Below are positions 45,879 to 55,880 of a stretch of 64,000 nucleotides of DNA, one piece after another; position 1 is the stretch's first letter, and each line of letters opens with the position of its first letter. The DNA is from Chloroflexota bacterium (lineage in GTDB: Bacteria; Chloroflexota; Anaerolineae; Aggregatilineales; J027). The stretch covers positions 136,810 through 200,809 of the forward strand of contig JACRBG010000001.1 in NCBI GenBank assembly GCA_016234595.1, in the 5' to 3' direction. The translations under genes and the position numbers were made by a program. Under the pieces are notes generated by a model. It was not told the origin of the DNA, searched no databases, and was given only the letters and a program-made list of their open reading frames with translations.

Positions 45879-46693
45879 CAAATGTATTGAAGATTGGGGG
45901 CGGCGCGGGCGTTGACCATCGAGCCGTCATCCGCAATTTAGCCGAACGTATCCAAGCGGGTGAACGCTGGGTCTTGGTGCATGGCACAAGTGCCGCTGCC
46001 AACGAATTGGCAACCCGATTAGGCGTTCCAGTTCGTACTATCACCAGCCCCGGTGGGCATGTCAGTCGCCACACCGATGCCCAAATGATCGGAATATACG
46101 GGATGGCGGCGGCTTCGGTCAATCAACAATTGTGTGCTGAATTATCAGGTTATGGCGTGCGGGTTGCAGGGTTGACCGGGCCAACCGTCATCAGTGCCCA
46201 ACGCAAGCAGGCCATTCGCGCCATCCAAAATGGGCGACCCGTCGTGATTCGGGATGATTTTTCGGGCCGCATTACAGGCATTGACCGGGATTTATTGGAA
46301 TCGCTCTTGGATGCAGGCTATACCCCAGTGATCGCACCACTGGCTATTGGGGAATCAGGTGAATCACTTAATGTGGATGGGGATTTAGTCGCCGCCACTG
46401 CCGCCCATACGCTTAATGCCAACCTATTGATGATTCTGAGCAATGTACCCGGTTTGCTACGGGATGTGAATGACGCCACCTCACTTGTTGAAAACTTCAC
46501 CCTGTATGAAATTGAACGCTATGAGAATTTTGCAGCGGGGCGCATGAAGAAGAAATTATTGGCGGCACGGGAAGCCAAGGTTGAGCAGGTTATTTTGGCG
46601 GATTCGCGGCTGGAAAATCCGATTAACGCAGCATTGACTGGCGCAGGCACGCATATTTGGCAAGAGGGGCAACATGTTGGACACCACGCTTGA
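45875..46693 (+). CDS. lysZ: LysW-aminoadipate kinase (ArgB family)
   Basis: It phosphorylates carrier-bound aminoadipate. I chose the ATG at 45875 (272 residues), which overlaps the lysY stop in ATGA; the frame is open to 45812 inside lysY. Amino-acid-kinase motifs include 'VLKIGGGAGVD' at the start, 'GLTGPTVISAQRKQAI', 'SLNVDGDLVAATAAHTLNANLLMILSNVPGLL' and 'GRMKKKLLAAREA' near the C-terminus. Its order after lysX and lysY matches LysW clusters in other organisms, although catalysis comes before the LysY step. It overlaps lysJ by 20 bases. Confidence 0.95.
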   Translation: MTNVLKIGGGAGVDHRAVIRNLAERIQAGERWVLVHGTSAAANELATRLGVPVRTITSPGGHVSRHTDAQMIGIYGMAAASVNQQLCAELSGYGVRVAGLTGPTVISAQRKQAIRAIQNGRPVVIRDDFSGRITGIDRDLLESLLDAGYTPVIAPLAIGESGESLNVDGDLVAATAAHTLNANLLMILSNVPGLLRDVNDATSLVENFTLYEIERYENFAAGRMKKKLLAAREAKVEQVILADSRLENPINAALTGAGTHIWQEGQHVGHHA

Positions 46694-47849
46694 TACACTC
46701 GCTCTTGAACAGGCCCACACCAGCGGCGTTTATACGAAGCGCGATTTGCAAATTGCGCGCGGGGAGGGAGCTTATTTATTCGACACAGCTGGTCGGCGTT
46801 ATATAGATTGTGTCGGTGGGCAAGGGACAGCGAATTTGGGTCATGCCCATCCCGCCATTGTTGCTGCGATTCAACAGCAAGCCGCCGAATTGATTTCCTG
46901 CCCCGAACTTTTCCACAATCCCGTTCGAGCCAATTACCAAGCCGCCATATGTGAGGCTGCTGGTATGAATCGCGTATTTCTATGCAACAGTGGAGCCGAA
47001 TCAGTCGAGGCTGCTATCAAGTTTGCGCGGGCCAGAACGCGACGGACAGGCATTATTTCGACCATGCGTGGGTTTCATGGGCGCACCTTTGGAGCACTCA
47101 GCGTGACATGGAACAAGAGCTACCGTGAACCCGCCGAACCACTCCTGCCGGGAGTTAATTTTATACCGTTCAACAATATCGAGCGATTGCAAGGGGCACT
47201 GAATGACACGGTAGCGGCAGTCATCGTTGAAGTTGTGCAGGGTGAAGGCGGGGTCTATCCTGCCGAGTCGGGCTATTTACAGGCTGTCCAAGAATTGTGC
47301 CGCGCCAATGGGACACTGCTGATTGTAGATGAAGTGCAGACAGGCTTTGGGCGCACCGGGTCACTTTTTGCCCATCAGCAGGATGGTATCACCCCGGATT
47401 TGTTATGCCTTGCCAAGAGTATCGCAGGTGGTTTGCCGATGGGAGCCGTATTGATTGGGGAGCAGGTTGGTGAATTGGCTCCCTCACTACACAGCAGCAC
47501 CTTTGGAGGCAACCCATTAGCATGTGCAGCGGCATTGGCAACACTTGATGTGCTGCAAAACACCGATTTGATTGAACAGGCTCGCCAGCGTGGAGCCACC
47601 GTCATAGAACATTTACGCAATGCCCTGCCTGAAAGCATAGTACGGGAGATAAGGGGGCGTGGGTTATTGATTGGGATTGAACTCCGCGATAAGGCCGCGC
47701 CATTTTTACGCCGTCTACAGGATGAGGGCGTGTTGGTATTGACCGCTGGCCCAACGGTTTTGCGACTGTTACCGCCGCTGGTGATTAGCGATGCGGATTT
47801 ATGGGATGTGATTGCCATTATCGAAAGGGTTTTGACCGATGCCGTTTGA
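46674..47849 (+). CDS. lysJ: LysW-aminoadipate semialdehyde aminotransferase (ArgD family)
   Basis: It transfers an amino group to carrier-bound aminoadipate semialdehyde, giving LysW-lysine. This 391-residue class III PLP enzyme has 'CNSGAESVEAAIKFAR' near 104-119, 'LLIVDEVQTGFGRTG' at 215-229 with the cofactor Asp219, and the Schiff-base lysine Lys248 in 'LAKSIAGGLPMG'. GAGGGG precedes the ATG, which lies within the end of lysZ. The homocitrate synthase gene begins 11 bases before its stop. Confidence 0.95.
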   Translation: MLDTTLDTLALEQAHTSGVYTKRDLQIARGEGAYLFDTAGRRYIDCVGGQGTANLGHAHPAIVAAIQQQAAELISCPELFHNPVRANYQAAICEAAGMNRVFLCNSGAESVEAAIKFARARTRRTGIISTMRGFHGRTFGALSVTWNKSYREPAEPLLPGVNFIPFNNIERLQGALNDTVAAVIVEVVQGEGGVYPAESGYLQAVQELCRANGTLLIVDEVQTGFGRTGSLFAHQQDGITPDLLCLAKSIAGGLPMGAVLIGEQVGELAPSLHSSTFGGNPLACAAALATLDVLQNTDLIEQARQRGATVIEHLRNALPESIVREIRGRGLLIGIELRDKAAPFLRRLQDEGVLVLTAGPTVLRLLPPLVISDADLWDVIAIIERVLTDAV

Positions 47850-48975
47850 CAAATTTGCCATCATTGAAAGCACCCTGCGTGAAGGGGAGCAGTTTAGCAC
47901 GGCGACTTTTTCCACTGCGCAAAAACTGGAAATTGCAGGGTTGCTGGATCAATTTGGGGTCGAAATGATTGAGATGACCTCCCCATGTGCCTCCCCTCAA
48001 AGTGAGGCTGACATTCGGGCAGTGGCGGGTTTGGGATTAAATGCCCGAATTCTGACCCACATCCGCTGCAATCGGGATGATGCGATTCGCGCACTAGACA
48101 CAGGCGTGCATGGCTTGGATATTGTGATCGGCACATCGCCCCAATTGATGCAGCACAGTCATGGCAAGAACATTAATCAAATCATTGATCTTGCCGCCGA
48201 TGTCATGTGTTTTATCCGCGAACAAGCCCCCAATATTATCCTGCGCTTCAGCACCGAAGATACCTTTCGCAGTCGGGAGGCTGATCTGCTACGAGTTTAT
48301 CTGGCAGTCGCCGATCTTGGAATGGTCAATCGGCTTGGTGTGGCGGATACCGTCGGGGTCGCTATGCCACAGCAGGTCTATCAAATGGTTCATCAATTAG
48401 TACGCCTGACTGGATTGGATGTCGAATTTCATGGGCATAACGACAGTGGTTGTGCGATAGCTAATGCGTGTGCAGCCCTTGAAGCGGGGGCGACCCATGT
48501 GGACACAACCATCATTGGTATTGGCGAACGCAACGGCATCACCCCGCTAGGAGGTTTGATCGCACGGCTATATACCCTCAATCGAAATTATGTGAACAAA
48601 TATAATTTGCGTTTACTATCCCAATTGGATCAGCTTATCGCAGATATATGCGAGATTGACATCCCCTTTAACAATTACATCACGGGGGCAAGTGCTTTTA
48701 TCCATAAAGCCGGAATTCATGCCAAAGCGGTGCTGGCCGACCCATCCACCTATGAAATTTTACGACCTGAAGAATTTGGGCTGAATCGAGAAGTGGCGAT
48801 TGGGCATCGGCTAACCGGTTGGAATGCCATCCGCGAACGGGCCATTTCACTAGGAGTCAGTCTGGAAAACACAACTTTGCAGGCCATTACGCAGGATATC
48901 AAGCGCCGCGCCGATGTACGCCCCTTAACCCTGCCCGAAGTGGATGCCCTAATTTGGGAGGCGGCTAACGTATGA
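47839..48975 (+). CDS. Homocitrate synthase
   Basis: It condenses acetyl-CoA with 2-oxoglutarate to homocitrate, the committed step of the alpha-aminoadipate pathway. The 378-residue DRE-TIM protein has the R-E-G-E motif 'STLREGEQ' at 11-18 and the metal ligands His198 and His200 in 'EFHGHND'. '[11 protein letters not shown]' follows, and there is a C-terminal accessory region without the long LeuA regulatory domain, so feedback control by lysine would use the barrel itself as in Thermus-type enzymes. Symbols in use include lysS, hcs and nifV; the operon context fits lysine rather than nitrogenase. It shares ATGA with the homoaconitase gene. Confidence 0.93.
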   Translation: MPFDKFAIIESTLREGEQFSTATFSTAQKLEIAGLLDQFGVEMIEMTSPCASPQSEADIRAVAGLGLNARILTHIRCNRDDAIRALDTGVHGLDIVIGTSPQLMQHSHGKNINQIIDLAADVMCFIREQAPNIILRFSTEDTFRSREADLLRVYLAVADLGMVNRLGVADTVGVAMPQQVYQMVHQLVRLTGLDVEFHGHNDSGCAIANACAALEAGATHVDTTIIGIGERNGITPLGGLIARLYTLNRNYVNKYNLRLLSQLDQLIADICEIDIPFNNYITGASAFIHKAGIHAKAVLADPSTYEILRPEEFGLNREVAIGHRLTGWNAIRERAISLGVSLENTTLQAITQDIKRRADVRPLTLPEVDALIWEAANV

Positions 48976-50228
48976 GCGGCAAAACTTTTGTCGAAAAAGC
49001 ATTGGCGCGTGCGGCGGGGGTCAGTGAAGCCAGCGCCGGAGATATTTTGGATGTGCGGCCCGACATGATTTTCAGTCACGATAATTCCGCTGCCATCCGC
49101 CGCATTTTCGAGAAAATCGGGGCGAAAAATATTGCCCAACCCGACCGGGTAGCTATCACGCTCGATCATGCCGTGCCTGCTCCCACGACGCAGCACGCCC
49201 AAAACCATGCCGAAATCCGCGAGTGGGTGAAGCAGCAGGGTATCCAACATTTTTTCGAGGTCGGGCGCGGTATTTGTCATCAAGTCATTAGCGAAGAAGC
49301 TCTGATTTTACCGGGTGAAACCATCTTAGGAGCCGATAGCCACAGCACCCATTTTGGCTGGTTGGGAGCGTTTGGGGCAGGGGTGGGTCGGACAGAAATG
49401 GCAGCATTATGGGCCACCGGTGAGCTTTGGCTACGTGTGCCCGAAGCCATGCGCGTGACACTGACAGGTCGTTTGCAACTCGGTGTCACAGCTAAAGACA
49501 TCAGCCTACGAATTTTGGGCGATATGGGCGTGGAAGGAGGACTATATCGCTCAGTGGAATTCGCGGGTGATACCCTCAACACCTTATCTTTGGATGAGCG
49601 CCCCATCTTGCCGAATGTAATGGCGGAGTTTGGAGCAAAAAATGCCTATATGCCGCCCGACGATGTAGTGTTCAAGTATTTGGAGGCCCGCCGCACCCGC
49701 GATTATACGCCCCTGTACCCCGACCCTGATGCCCATTATGAAATTGAGTATGCCTTGGATGTCAGCCAACTTGAGCCTCAAATCGCCCGTCCCCATCAGC
49801 CCGATAATGTAGTGCCGTTATCAGAAGCAATGGGTGAACCTATTCAGCAGGCCTTTATCGGAACGTGTACCAACGGGCGTCTTGAAGATTTGCAGGCCGC
49901 CGCTAATGTCCTGCGGGGTCATCAGGTGGCGTGTCGGTTAGTGGTAATTCCCGCCAGTTCACAGGTGTTATTAGAAGCGACCCGTTCCGGCATTATCGAG
50001 ACTTTATTGATGGCAGGCGCGACCATTGCCACCCCCGGTTGCGGGCCATGCATGGGCAACCATATGGGCATCCCCGCGCCAAACGAAGCCACCATTAGCA
50101 GTGCTAATCGTAATTTTAAGGGGCGGATGGGCACACCCGAAGCGCCTGTCTACCTTGCTAGCCCGTATGTTGTTGCTGCCAGTGCCATTTGTGGAGCTAT
50201 TGCTGATCCGAGGGAGTTTTTATCATGA
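48972..50228 (+). CDS. lysT: Homoaconitase large subunit
   Basis: It interconverts homocitrate and homoisocitrate through cis-homoaconitate. The 418-residue protein is a LeuC/AcnA-type large subunit; the [4Fe-4S] ligands are Cys299 ('IGTCTNG'), Cys357 and Cys360 ('GCGPCMG'). '[25 protein letters not shown]' is the substrate-binding region. The length and the separate small subunit are those of the LeuCD/HacAB family, so isopropylmalate isomerase is the main alternative; neighbouring homocitrate synthase and homoisocitrate dehydrogenase genes favour homoaconitase. Confidence 0.92.
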   Translation: MSGKTFVEKALARAAGVSEASAGDILDVRPDMIFSHDNSAAIRRIFEKIGAKNIAQPDRVAITLDHAVPAPTTQHAQNHAEIREWVKQQGIQHFFEVGRGICHQVISEEALILPGETILGADSHSTHFGWLGAFGAGVGRTEMAALWATGELWLRVPEAMRVTLTGRLQLGVTAKDISLRILGDMGVEGGLYRSVEFAGDTLNTLSLDERPILPNVMAEFGAKNAYMPPDDVVFKYLEARRTRDYTPLYPDPDAHYEIEYALDVSQLEPQIARPHQPDNVVPLSEAMGEPIQQAFIGTCTNGRLEDLQAAANVLRGHQVACRLVVIPASSQVLLEATRSGIIETLLMAGATIATPGCGPCMGNHMGIPAPNEATISSANRNFKGRMGTPEAPVYLASPYVVAASAICGAIADPREFLS

Positions 50229-50725
50229 GCATTCATCGCTGTTGGGTTTATGGGGATAACGTCAATACCGATGTGATTTTCCCCGGCAAATATACCTATA
50301 CCCTTAAGACACCCGAAGAAATTGCGGCCCACGCCCTAGAAGATCTTGATACTACCTTTGCCGCCAATGTGCGTCGGGGGGATGTGATTGTCGCGGGGCA
50401 AAATTGGGGCTGTGGTAGCAGTCGTGAACAAGGCGTGACCGCGCCCAAATATGCTGGGGTAGATATTATCATTGCCGCCTCGTTCAGTCGCATCTATTTC
50501 CGTAACTGCATTAATCAAGGCGTTTTGCCAATTGCCTGCCCCGGTCTGAATTTACTCGTCCGGACTGGGGATACCATTGAAATTGATATAGCCAATGGGC
50601 AGATTCATGCAGCGGGGCAAATCTTCAATTTTCCGCGCCTATCCCCCTCGGTGCAAGCCATTTTGGATGCGGGTGGATTAGTTCCCATGTTGCAACGCCG
50701 TTTCGCAGGAGAAAACCAAGCATGA
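50225..50725 (+). CDS. lysU: Homoaconitase small subunit
   Basis: The 166-residue swivelling subunit of homoaconitase begins '[20 protein letters not shown]' and contains '[44 protein letters not shown]', the expected substrate-gating and catalytic Ser region. The loop following 'FPGKYTYTL' is where homoaconitase and isopropylmalate isomerase small subunits differ. It overlaps the genes on both sides by four bases, so the two subunits should be made in equal amounts. Confidence 0.93.
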   Translation: MSIHRCWVYGDNVNTDVIFPGKYTYTLKTPEEIAAHALEDLDTTFAANVRRGDVIVAGQNWGCGSSREQGVTAPKYAGVDIIIAASFSRIYFRNCINQGVLPIACPGLNLLVRTGDTIEIDIANGQIHAAGQIFNFPRLSPSVQAILDAGGLVPMLQRRFAGENQA

Positions 50726-51696
50726 CCCAGATTATTACCTTTATCGCAGGGGATGGAATCGGGCAAGAGGTCATTCCCGCTGCCCGTGAAGTCATCGAAA
50801 GCCTAGGCCTGCCATTAGAATTTCGAGAGGCCGAGGCTGGCTTTGGAACATTTGAAAAAACCGGAAATGCCCTACCACCCGAAACGCTGGCACTATGTCA
50901 GCAAAGCGATGCCGTGCTGTTTGGTGCAACCAGTTCCCCTATGACCAAAACCCCCGGCTATCAAAGTCCGATTTTAGCCCTGCGTCGCCACTTTGATTTA
51001 TTTGCCAATCTCCGTCCGGCGGTTGGCGAGATTATTGATATGCTGATTGTGCGTGAAAACACGGAAGGCCTCTACAGTCGGCGCGAACGGGTCGAGGATG
51101 ATGGGCAAACCGCCATTGCTGAACGGGTGATTACAGCCCGTGCCTCGGAACGGATTGTGCGGGTTGCCAGTCAACAAGCCATGCAGCGCCGTCAACAATT
51201 GACTATCGTCCATAAAGCCAATGTCCTTTCGGAGACGTGCGGCCTATTTCGGCGAGTGGCTTTTGAGGTAGTCAAGGAATTCCCAGATTTAACCGTAAAT
51301 GAATTATTGGTGGATACAGCGGCGATGAAGTTGGTGCAATCTCCGCAAAATTTTGATGTCATTGTCACCACCAACCTGTTTGGCGATATTCTCAGCGATT
51401 TGGCGGCGGGATTGACGGGTGGGCTTGGCATTGCACCCTCAGCGAATATGGGGGTCGGACGGCCTGCGGTGTTTGAGCCCGTACATGGCAGCGCACCCGA
51501 CATTGCAGGACAAGGCATTGCTGACCCCCGGGCCGCTATTTTGAGCAGTGCGATGATGCTCGATTTTCTAGGGCATACCGAAATCGCAGAACAGGTACGC
51601 AGGATCACCTATCGGGCCGCCCATCAAGGCACAACCCAAGCGACCACAGAAGCTATTATCCACCGATTACAAGAGGTCGCTGAATATGCCAAGTGA
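50722..51696 (+). CDS. Homoisocitrate dehydrogenase
   Basis: It oxidatively decarboxylates homoisocitrate to 2-oxoadipate with NAD. This 324-residue beta-decarboxylating dehydrogenase has '[15 protein letters not shown]' near 110-124, metal ligands in '[12 protein letters not shown]' and '[19 protein letters not shown]', and the coenzyme-binding '[19 protein letters not shown]' near 252-270. The family includes isopropylmalate and isocitrate dehydrogenases; the operon gives the assignment. An aminoadipate aminotransferase (LysN) that would convert the product to alpha-aminoadipate is not in the window. It overlaps lysK by 11 bases. Confidence 0.93.
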   Translation: MTQIITFIAGDGIGQEVIPAAREVIESLGLPLEFREAEAGFGTFEKTGNALPPETLALCQQSDAVLFGATSSPMTKTPGYQSPILALRRHFDLFANLRPAVGEIIDMLIVRENTEGLYSRRERVEDDGQTAIAERVITARASERIVRVASQQAMQRRQQLTIVHKANVLSETCGLFRRVAFEVVKEFPDLTVNELLVDTAAMKLVQSPQNFDVIVTTNLFGDILSDLAAGLTGGLGIAPSANMGVGRPAVFEPVHGSAPDIAGQGIADPRAAILSSAMMLDFLGHTEIAEQVRRITYRAAHQGTTQATTEAIIHRLQEVAEYAK

Positions 51697-52726
51697 ATTA
51701 TTGGTTGAATTGGTGAGCCGCTACAGCCCATCCCGCCAAGAAACACCGGCTGTTGAATATTTAGTAGGGTGGATGCAAGCGCATGGTTTTGAGGCGCATA
51801 TAGACGAGGTAGGCAATGCTTTTGGGCGACGTGGGTCAGCCGATGCGCCCCATACTTTGATGCTGCTAGGCCATATTGATACCGTGCCGGGTGAAATTCC
51901 GGTGCGAATCGAAAACGGGCTTTTGTATGGGCGGGGGAGTGTGGATGCCAAAGGGTCATTATGTGCCTTTACCGACGCCACTGCTCTCGCGACCATTCCC
52001 GATGGCTGGCAGATCATCGTCGTCGGGGCAGTCGAAGAGGAAGTTGCTACCAGCAAAGGCGCTCACTATATCCGTGACCATTTTTGCCCTGATTTGTGTA
52101 TCATCGGCGAACCAAGTGGCGCTGACCGCATCACATTGGGCTACAAGGGGCGGTTGCTTGTAGATTTTTCACTGACCCGTCCGCTTGCCCATACGGCTCG
52201 GCCTGAACCAAGCGTTGGAGCTATTGGAGCAGCCTTTTGGAGTGATGTGTTGGATTGGTGCGCAGCACAAAATGAAGGACACACGGCCCATTTTGAACAG
52301 GTGATGCCACATCTACGTAGCATCAACACCGAATCCGATGGCTTTCAGGATACCGTGCGGCTGACGGTGGGTTTTCGTTTACCTCCACATCACACCCCGA
52401 CAGGTGTGTTTGCCGAGATTAGCCCGTTCGCCCCGCCTGATGCCGTCCTCCACCACTACAGCATGGAGCAGGCCTATCAAGGTGATAAAAATAATGCGTT
52501 GGTACGGGGAATGTTGAGTGCTATTCGTGGTCAAGGTGGACGGCCTGCCTTTGTCTTGAAAACAGGCACAAGCGATATGAATGTGGTCGGCACGAAATGG
52601 AACTGCCCAATCATGGCGTATGGGCCGGGGGACAGCAATCTTGACCACACGCCGAATGAACATCTGCCCATCGCCGAATATGATAAGGCAGTGGCAGTAT
52701 TACAATATTTGATTGAGCATCTTTAG
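51686..52726 (+). CDS. lysK: LysW-lysine hydrolase (M20 peptidase family)
   Basis: It frees lysine from LysW in the last step. This 346-residue M20 metallopeptidase has metal ligands in 'LLGHIDTVPGEIP' and 'LYGRGSVDAKGSLCAF', the catalytic Glu and metal ligand in 'GAVEEEVATSKGA', then 'IIGEPSGADRITLGYKG' and the C-terminal His in 'HTPNEHLPIAEYDKAV'. It is the tenth and last gene of the operon and ends convergently, overlapping the moeA-PBP gene by four bases. Homologues can also act on LysW-ornithine. Confidence 0.94.
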   Translation: MPSELLVELVSRYSPSRQETPAVEYLVGWMQAHGFEAHIDEVGNAFGRRGSADAPHTLMLLGHIDTVPGEIPVRIENGLLYGRGSVDAKGSLCAFTDATALATIPDGWQIIVVGAVEEEVATSKGAHYIRDHFCPDLCIIGEPSGADRITLGYKGRLLVDFSLTRPLAHTARPEPSVGAIGAAFWSDVLDWCAAQNEGHTAHFEQVMPHLRSINTESDGFQDTVRLTVGFRLPPHHTPTGVFAEISPFAPPDAVLHHYSMEQAYQGDKNNALVRGMLSAIRGQGGRPAFVLKTGTSDMNVVGTKWNCPIMAYGPGDSNLDHTPNEHLPIAEYDKAVAVLQYLIEHL

Positions 52727-54648
52727 GGAAATACAACTTGCCCGGTTTGGTGAACATCATAACCGGGTTGCTCGCCCAAAAGTTGATGAAAACGGGGGTC
52801 ACGCAGGGCGGCTAGGAGATTTTGGATACCGGGGTGATCTTGATAGACATCCGGAACCACTAAATCATATTGCTCCCAGCCAAACGAAATAAATTCCAAT
52901 CCCATGGCTGAGGCCGCACTGCGTACCCCCATACCACAATCTGCTATACCTGAGGCCACTGCCGCCGCGACTGCTAGATGGGTGATTTCTTCGTGGTCAT
53001 AACCCACAATGGCTTCTAGTGCAATCCCCTGTTTCTGTAACTCATAATCGAGTAAAAGCCGTGTCCCCGCCCCGCGCTGACGATTCACAAAACGGACTCG
53101 GGTTAAATCAGCGACATCTTGAATTTGGTGAGGGTTGCCCGCTGCCACAATAAACCCCTGTTCGCGATGGGCAAAGTTGACTAAGGTAACGGCTTCATTG
53201 GGCAGATATTTGTTCAGGTAGGGGATGTTATATGTCCCTGTTTGAGGGTCAAGTAGGTGTACCCCAGCCAAATGGGCCTCTTGACGACGCAGGGCTACCA
53301 AACCCCCAATTGACCCCACGTTGGCGGAGGTCAGCCGATAACCGGGGTATTGGGCCGCCAAAAACTCTGCCAGCAAATCGAGCATGGGATCATGACTACC
53401 CATCGCCAAAATCGTTTGCTGAATCGCATTTAGGGGGCGATAAAGCATAACGTCAATTGATTGGCCCATATCCACCCCTTCACTAAAACGGGGAATATGG
53501 GCAAGGCCATCCGCTTTGACCAGTGAGGTAATGACCCCCGCACCACGATTTAAGGGGCTTGCCAGCAACTTTTCACCCACCTGCGCCAGAGTCACCCGTA
53601 CAAAATCGTCGTCACCAATGGGGGATAATAATTTGCGGGTTATGCTGGCTTGCACACGCGGATAGGTGGATATTGACGAAGGTTGCCCTAACCAATGCGC
53701 CAACAGCGGTTGGATAAAAATCTCACCCGTCAGGGCAGCACTGACCGGATAACCGGGAACGCCGATCACGGGAGTATTTTCAATCAGGCCGATAATCACC
53801 GGATGGCCCGGTCTGACCGCCACACCATGCACCAAGAGTTGACCCATCTCCCGAATGATCGAGGCGGTGAAATCTTTGCTGCCAGCGGATGAACCCGATA
53901 ACACCAAAATCAAATCGGGCCACAGTTGGATGACATCTTCCAATGCGGCGCGGATTTTGTCAGGGGTGTCGGGCACAATGTTGGTAATGGTGGCAAGCGC
54001 CCCTGCTTCTTGAATTTGGCCTGTCAGCACCAAGCTGTTGTATTCGATAATCTGGCCCGGTTTGGGGCTTTGGGTGACAGGAACAAGTTCGCTGCCTGTC
54101 GGAATAATGTAAACATTCGGCTGGCGACGAACCAAGACGCTTGAATAGCCACACCCCGCCATCGCCCCCAAATCCACCGGGCGGATTTTATGATTGGCAG
54201 GCAGCACTAATTCGCTAACCACCATATCTTCGCCCATCAGCCGGACGTGCTGGCGGGGAACGACACTGGCGCGAATCTCGATTTTGTCAGAGACAAGGGG
54301 CTGCACATCCTCAATCTTGATAACGGCGTTGGTATCAGGTGGCAAGGGATCACCTGTGTTGATAGCAAATGCCTGCTGACCCACCTGTAAAATAATCGGG
54401 CGGGTTTCAGTGGCGTGCAGGGTATCTTCGGCCTGTACCGCGTAGCCATCCATCGCAGCACTATGATAATGGGGTGAGGATAGTTTGGCCCATACAGCGG
54501 CGGCAGTGATGCGACCCAAGGCCTGCGATAAGGGGATTTCTTCGCTTGCCACTAGCGAGTCTTTGCCAGCTTTTTTCAGCGCCAGCATCAACTTAGCCTG
54601 TGCTTCATCCAGCGGAATATCCTCAAGATAAATGTTGCGTTCAGCCAT
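52723..54648 (-). CDS. Molybdopterin molybdenumtransferase fused to a PBP-like domain
   Basis: This 641-residue fusion has a MoeA-type N-terminal part (about 1-410) that inserts molybdate into molybdopterin: 'SPHYHSAAMDGYAVQAEDT', 'AINTGDPLPPDTNAVIKIEDV', 'LVLSGSSAGSKDFTASII' and 'IGVPGYPVSAALTGEI'. The C-terminal part (about 415-641) is a periplasmic-binding-protein-like domain ('LTSANVGSIGGLVALRRQEAHLAGVHLLD', 'NRQRGAGTRLLLDYELQKQGI'), as in cytoplasmic ModE/LysR-substrate-like sensors that bind molybdate or tungstate. No signal peptide is seen, so the domain acts inside the cell. A second moeA lies directly upstream (eight-base overlap). This is the last gene of the formate dehydrogenase operon. 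Confidence 0.93.
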   Translation of the reverse strand: MAERNIYLEDIPLDEAQAKLMLALKKAGKDSLVASEEIPLSQALGRITAAAVWAKLSSPHYHSAAMDGYAVQAEDTLHATETRPIILQVGQQAFAINTGDPLPPDTNAVIKIEDVQPLVSDKIEIRASVVPRQHVRLMGEDMVVSELVLPANHKIRPVDLGAMAGCGYSSVLVRRQPNVYIIPTGSELVPVTQSPKPGQIIEYNSLVLTGQIQEAGALATITNIVPDTPDKIRAALEDVIQLWPDLILVLSGSSAGSKDFTASIIREMGQLLVHGVAVRPGHPVIIGLIENTPVIGVPGYPVSAALTGEIFIQPLLAHWLGQPSSISTYPRVQASITRKLLSPIGDDDFVRVTLAQVGEKLLASPLNRGAGVITSLVKADGLAHIPRFSEGVDMGQSIDVMLYRPLNAIQQTILAMGSHDPMLDLLAEFLAAQYPGYRLTSANVGSIGGLVALRRQEAHLAGVHLLDPQTGTYNIPYLNKYLPNEAVTLVNFAHREQGFIVAAGNPHQIQDVADLTRVRFVNRQRGAGTRLLLDYELQKQGIALEAIVGYDHEEITHLAVAAAVASGIADCGMGVRSAASAMGLEFISFGWEQYDLVVPDVYQDHPGIQNLLAALRDPRFHQLLGEQPGYDVHQTGQVVFP

Positions 54649-55879
54649 TGAACACCATCACTTCAACGGGCGTGCCCGCTTTAAAGCCGTTGCTATTCAG
54701 TGGAATATGTACCACCCCATCCGCCCGTACCAGCGTAAAAATAAGGTTCGATTTACCAAAAAGCGGCTCGGCCTGCCAGTTGCCATCACGCTCAATTAAT
54801 CGAACAGGGATGGTATCTTCGCGGCCTGTTACTGAGGCGATATTATGGGTTAAGGTGGCGTGAATACATACTGGTGGTATTGGTTTTTGCCCTAAGCCGT
54901 AACGCAGCAGCGGCACAACGATTTGCCGCGCCACCAACAGTGCCGACACAGGGTTCCCCGGGAGGCCAATGACGGGCTTGCCATCACAAACCGCCAGAAT
55001 CGTCGGCTTACCCGGTTTGACAGCCAAACCATGCTGCAAAATCCCCGGTTGACCTAAACCGCCTATCACATCGCGGGTAAGGTCACGGCTAGACACCGAA
55101 CTCCCCGCCGTCATCAACAGCATATCAACCTCGGCAAATCCGGCACGGGCGCGACTATGATAATCAGCGGTTTCATCTTTAGCAATTCCTAGCAGCACCG
55201 GATGTCCACCCGTCTGTTGTACCAATGCCGCCAACATCGGCCCGTTAATATCACGAATTTGACCGGGGGCAGGTATCACTTCTGGGGGTACCAACTCATC
55301 ACCACCGCTTAAAATGCCCACGCGCGGCGGCACAGCGACTTTAATCGCCAACACCCCCACCGCCAACAATCCACCTATATCCTCAGGGCGGAGGCGATGC
55401 CCAGCGGGTAAGGTCGTTGCGCCCGTTTCAATATCTTCGCCGATTTGCACAACATTTTCACCGGGGGCAACAGGCGCGAGGATTTCAATTTCGGCCTCAC
55501 TAAGTTTTTGGGTACGCTCCATCATTACGACGGCATCGGCATGGGCTGGCAGCATCGCACCTGTAAAAATCTCGGCGCATTGGCCCGCCTTAATCGAAAT
55601 TTCAGCAACTTGGCCCATTTGGATTGAACCAACACAGGTGAGATAGGCGGGCAGGGACTGGGTCGCTCCAAAGGTGTCGGCAGCACGGACGGCATACCCA
55701 TCCATGGTACTGCGTGCGAAATAGGGTAAGCGTTCGGGGGAGTAAATTGGCTCGGCTAAAATACGACCTAAGGCAGCACGGGGGTCGAGAATCACAGACT
55801 GATAGCTAGGCGACCAATGGGCAAAGAGTTTTTCTAGGCCAGCCTGCACGGTGGCGACATTAAAAAATTCAGCGCTCAT
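54641..55879 (-). CDS. moeA: Molybdopterin molybdenumtransferase
   Basis: This 412-residue MoeA adds molybdenum to adenylylated molybdopterin. I chose the ATG at 55879, one base after the fdhD stop. Family motifs are 'LPYFARSTMDGYAVRAADT', 'EIFTGAMLPAHADAVVMMERT', 'LLMTAGSSVSSRDLTRDVIGGLG' and 'IGLPGNPVSALLVARQI'. It stands in the formate dehydrogenase operon next to a second, fused moeA, so one copy might handle molybdenum and the other tungsten; that is an inference. Confidence 0.95.
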   Translation of the reverse strand: MSAEFFNVATVQAGLEKLFAHWSPSYQSVILDPRAALGRILAEPIYSPERLPYFARSTMDGYAVRAADTFGATQSLPAYLTCVGSIQMGQVAEISIKAGQCAEIFTGAMLPAHADAVVMMERTQKLSEAEIEILAPVAPGENVVQIGEDIETGATTLPAGHRLRPEDIGGLLAVGVLAIKVAVPPRVGILSGGDELVPPEVIPAPGQIRDINGPMLAALVQQTGGHPVLLGIAKDETADYHSRARAGFAEVDMLLMTAGSSVSSRDLTRDVIGGLGQPGILQHGLAVKPGKPTILAVCDGKPVIGLPGNPVSALLVARQIVVPLLRYGLGQKPIPPVCIHATLTHNIASVTGREDTIPVRLIERDGNWQAEPLFGKSNLIFTLVRADGVVHIPLNSNGFKAGTPVEVMVFNG

Positions 55880-55880
55880 A

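Noticed and set aside
48972-50725. LeuC/LeuD (isopropylmalate isomerase) as the identity of the aconitase-type pair
   Set aside because: They stand between homocitrate synthase and homoisocitrate dehydrogenase in a LysW operon, so homoaconitase is the better call.
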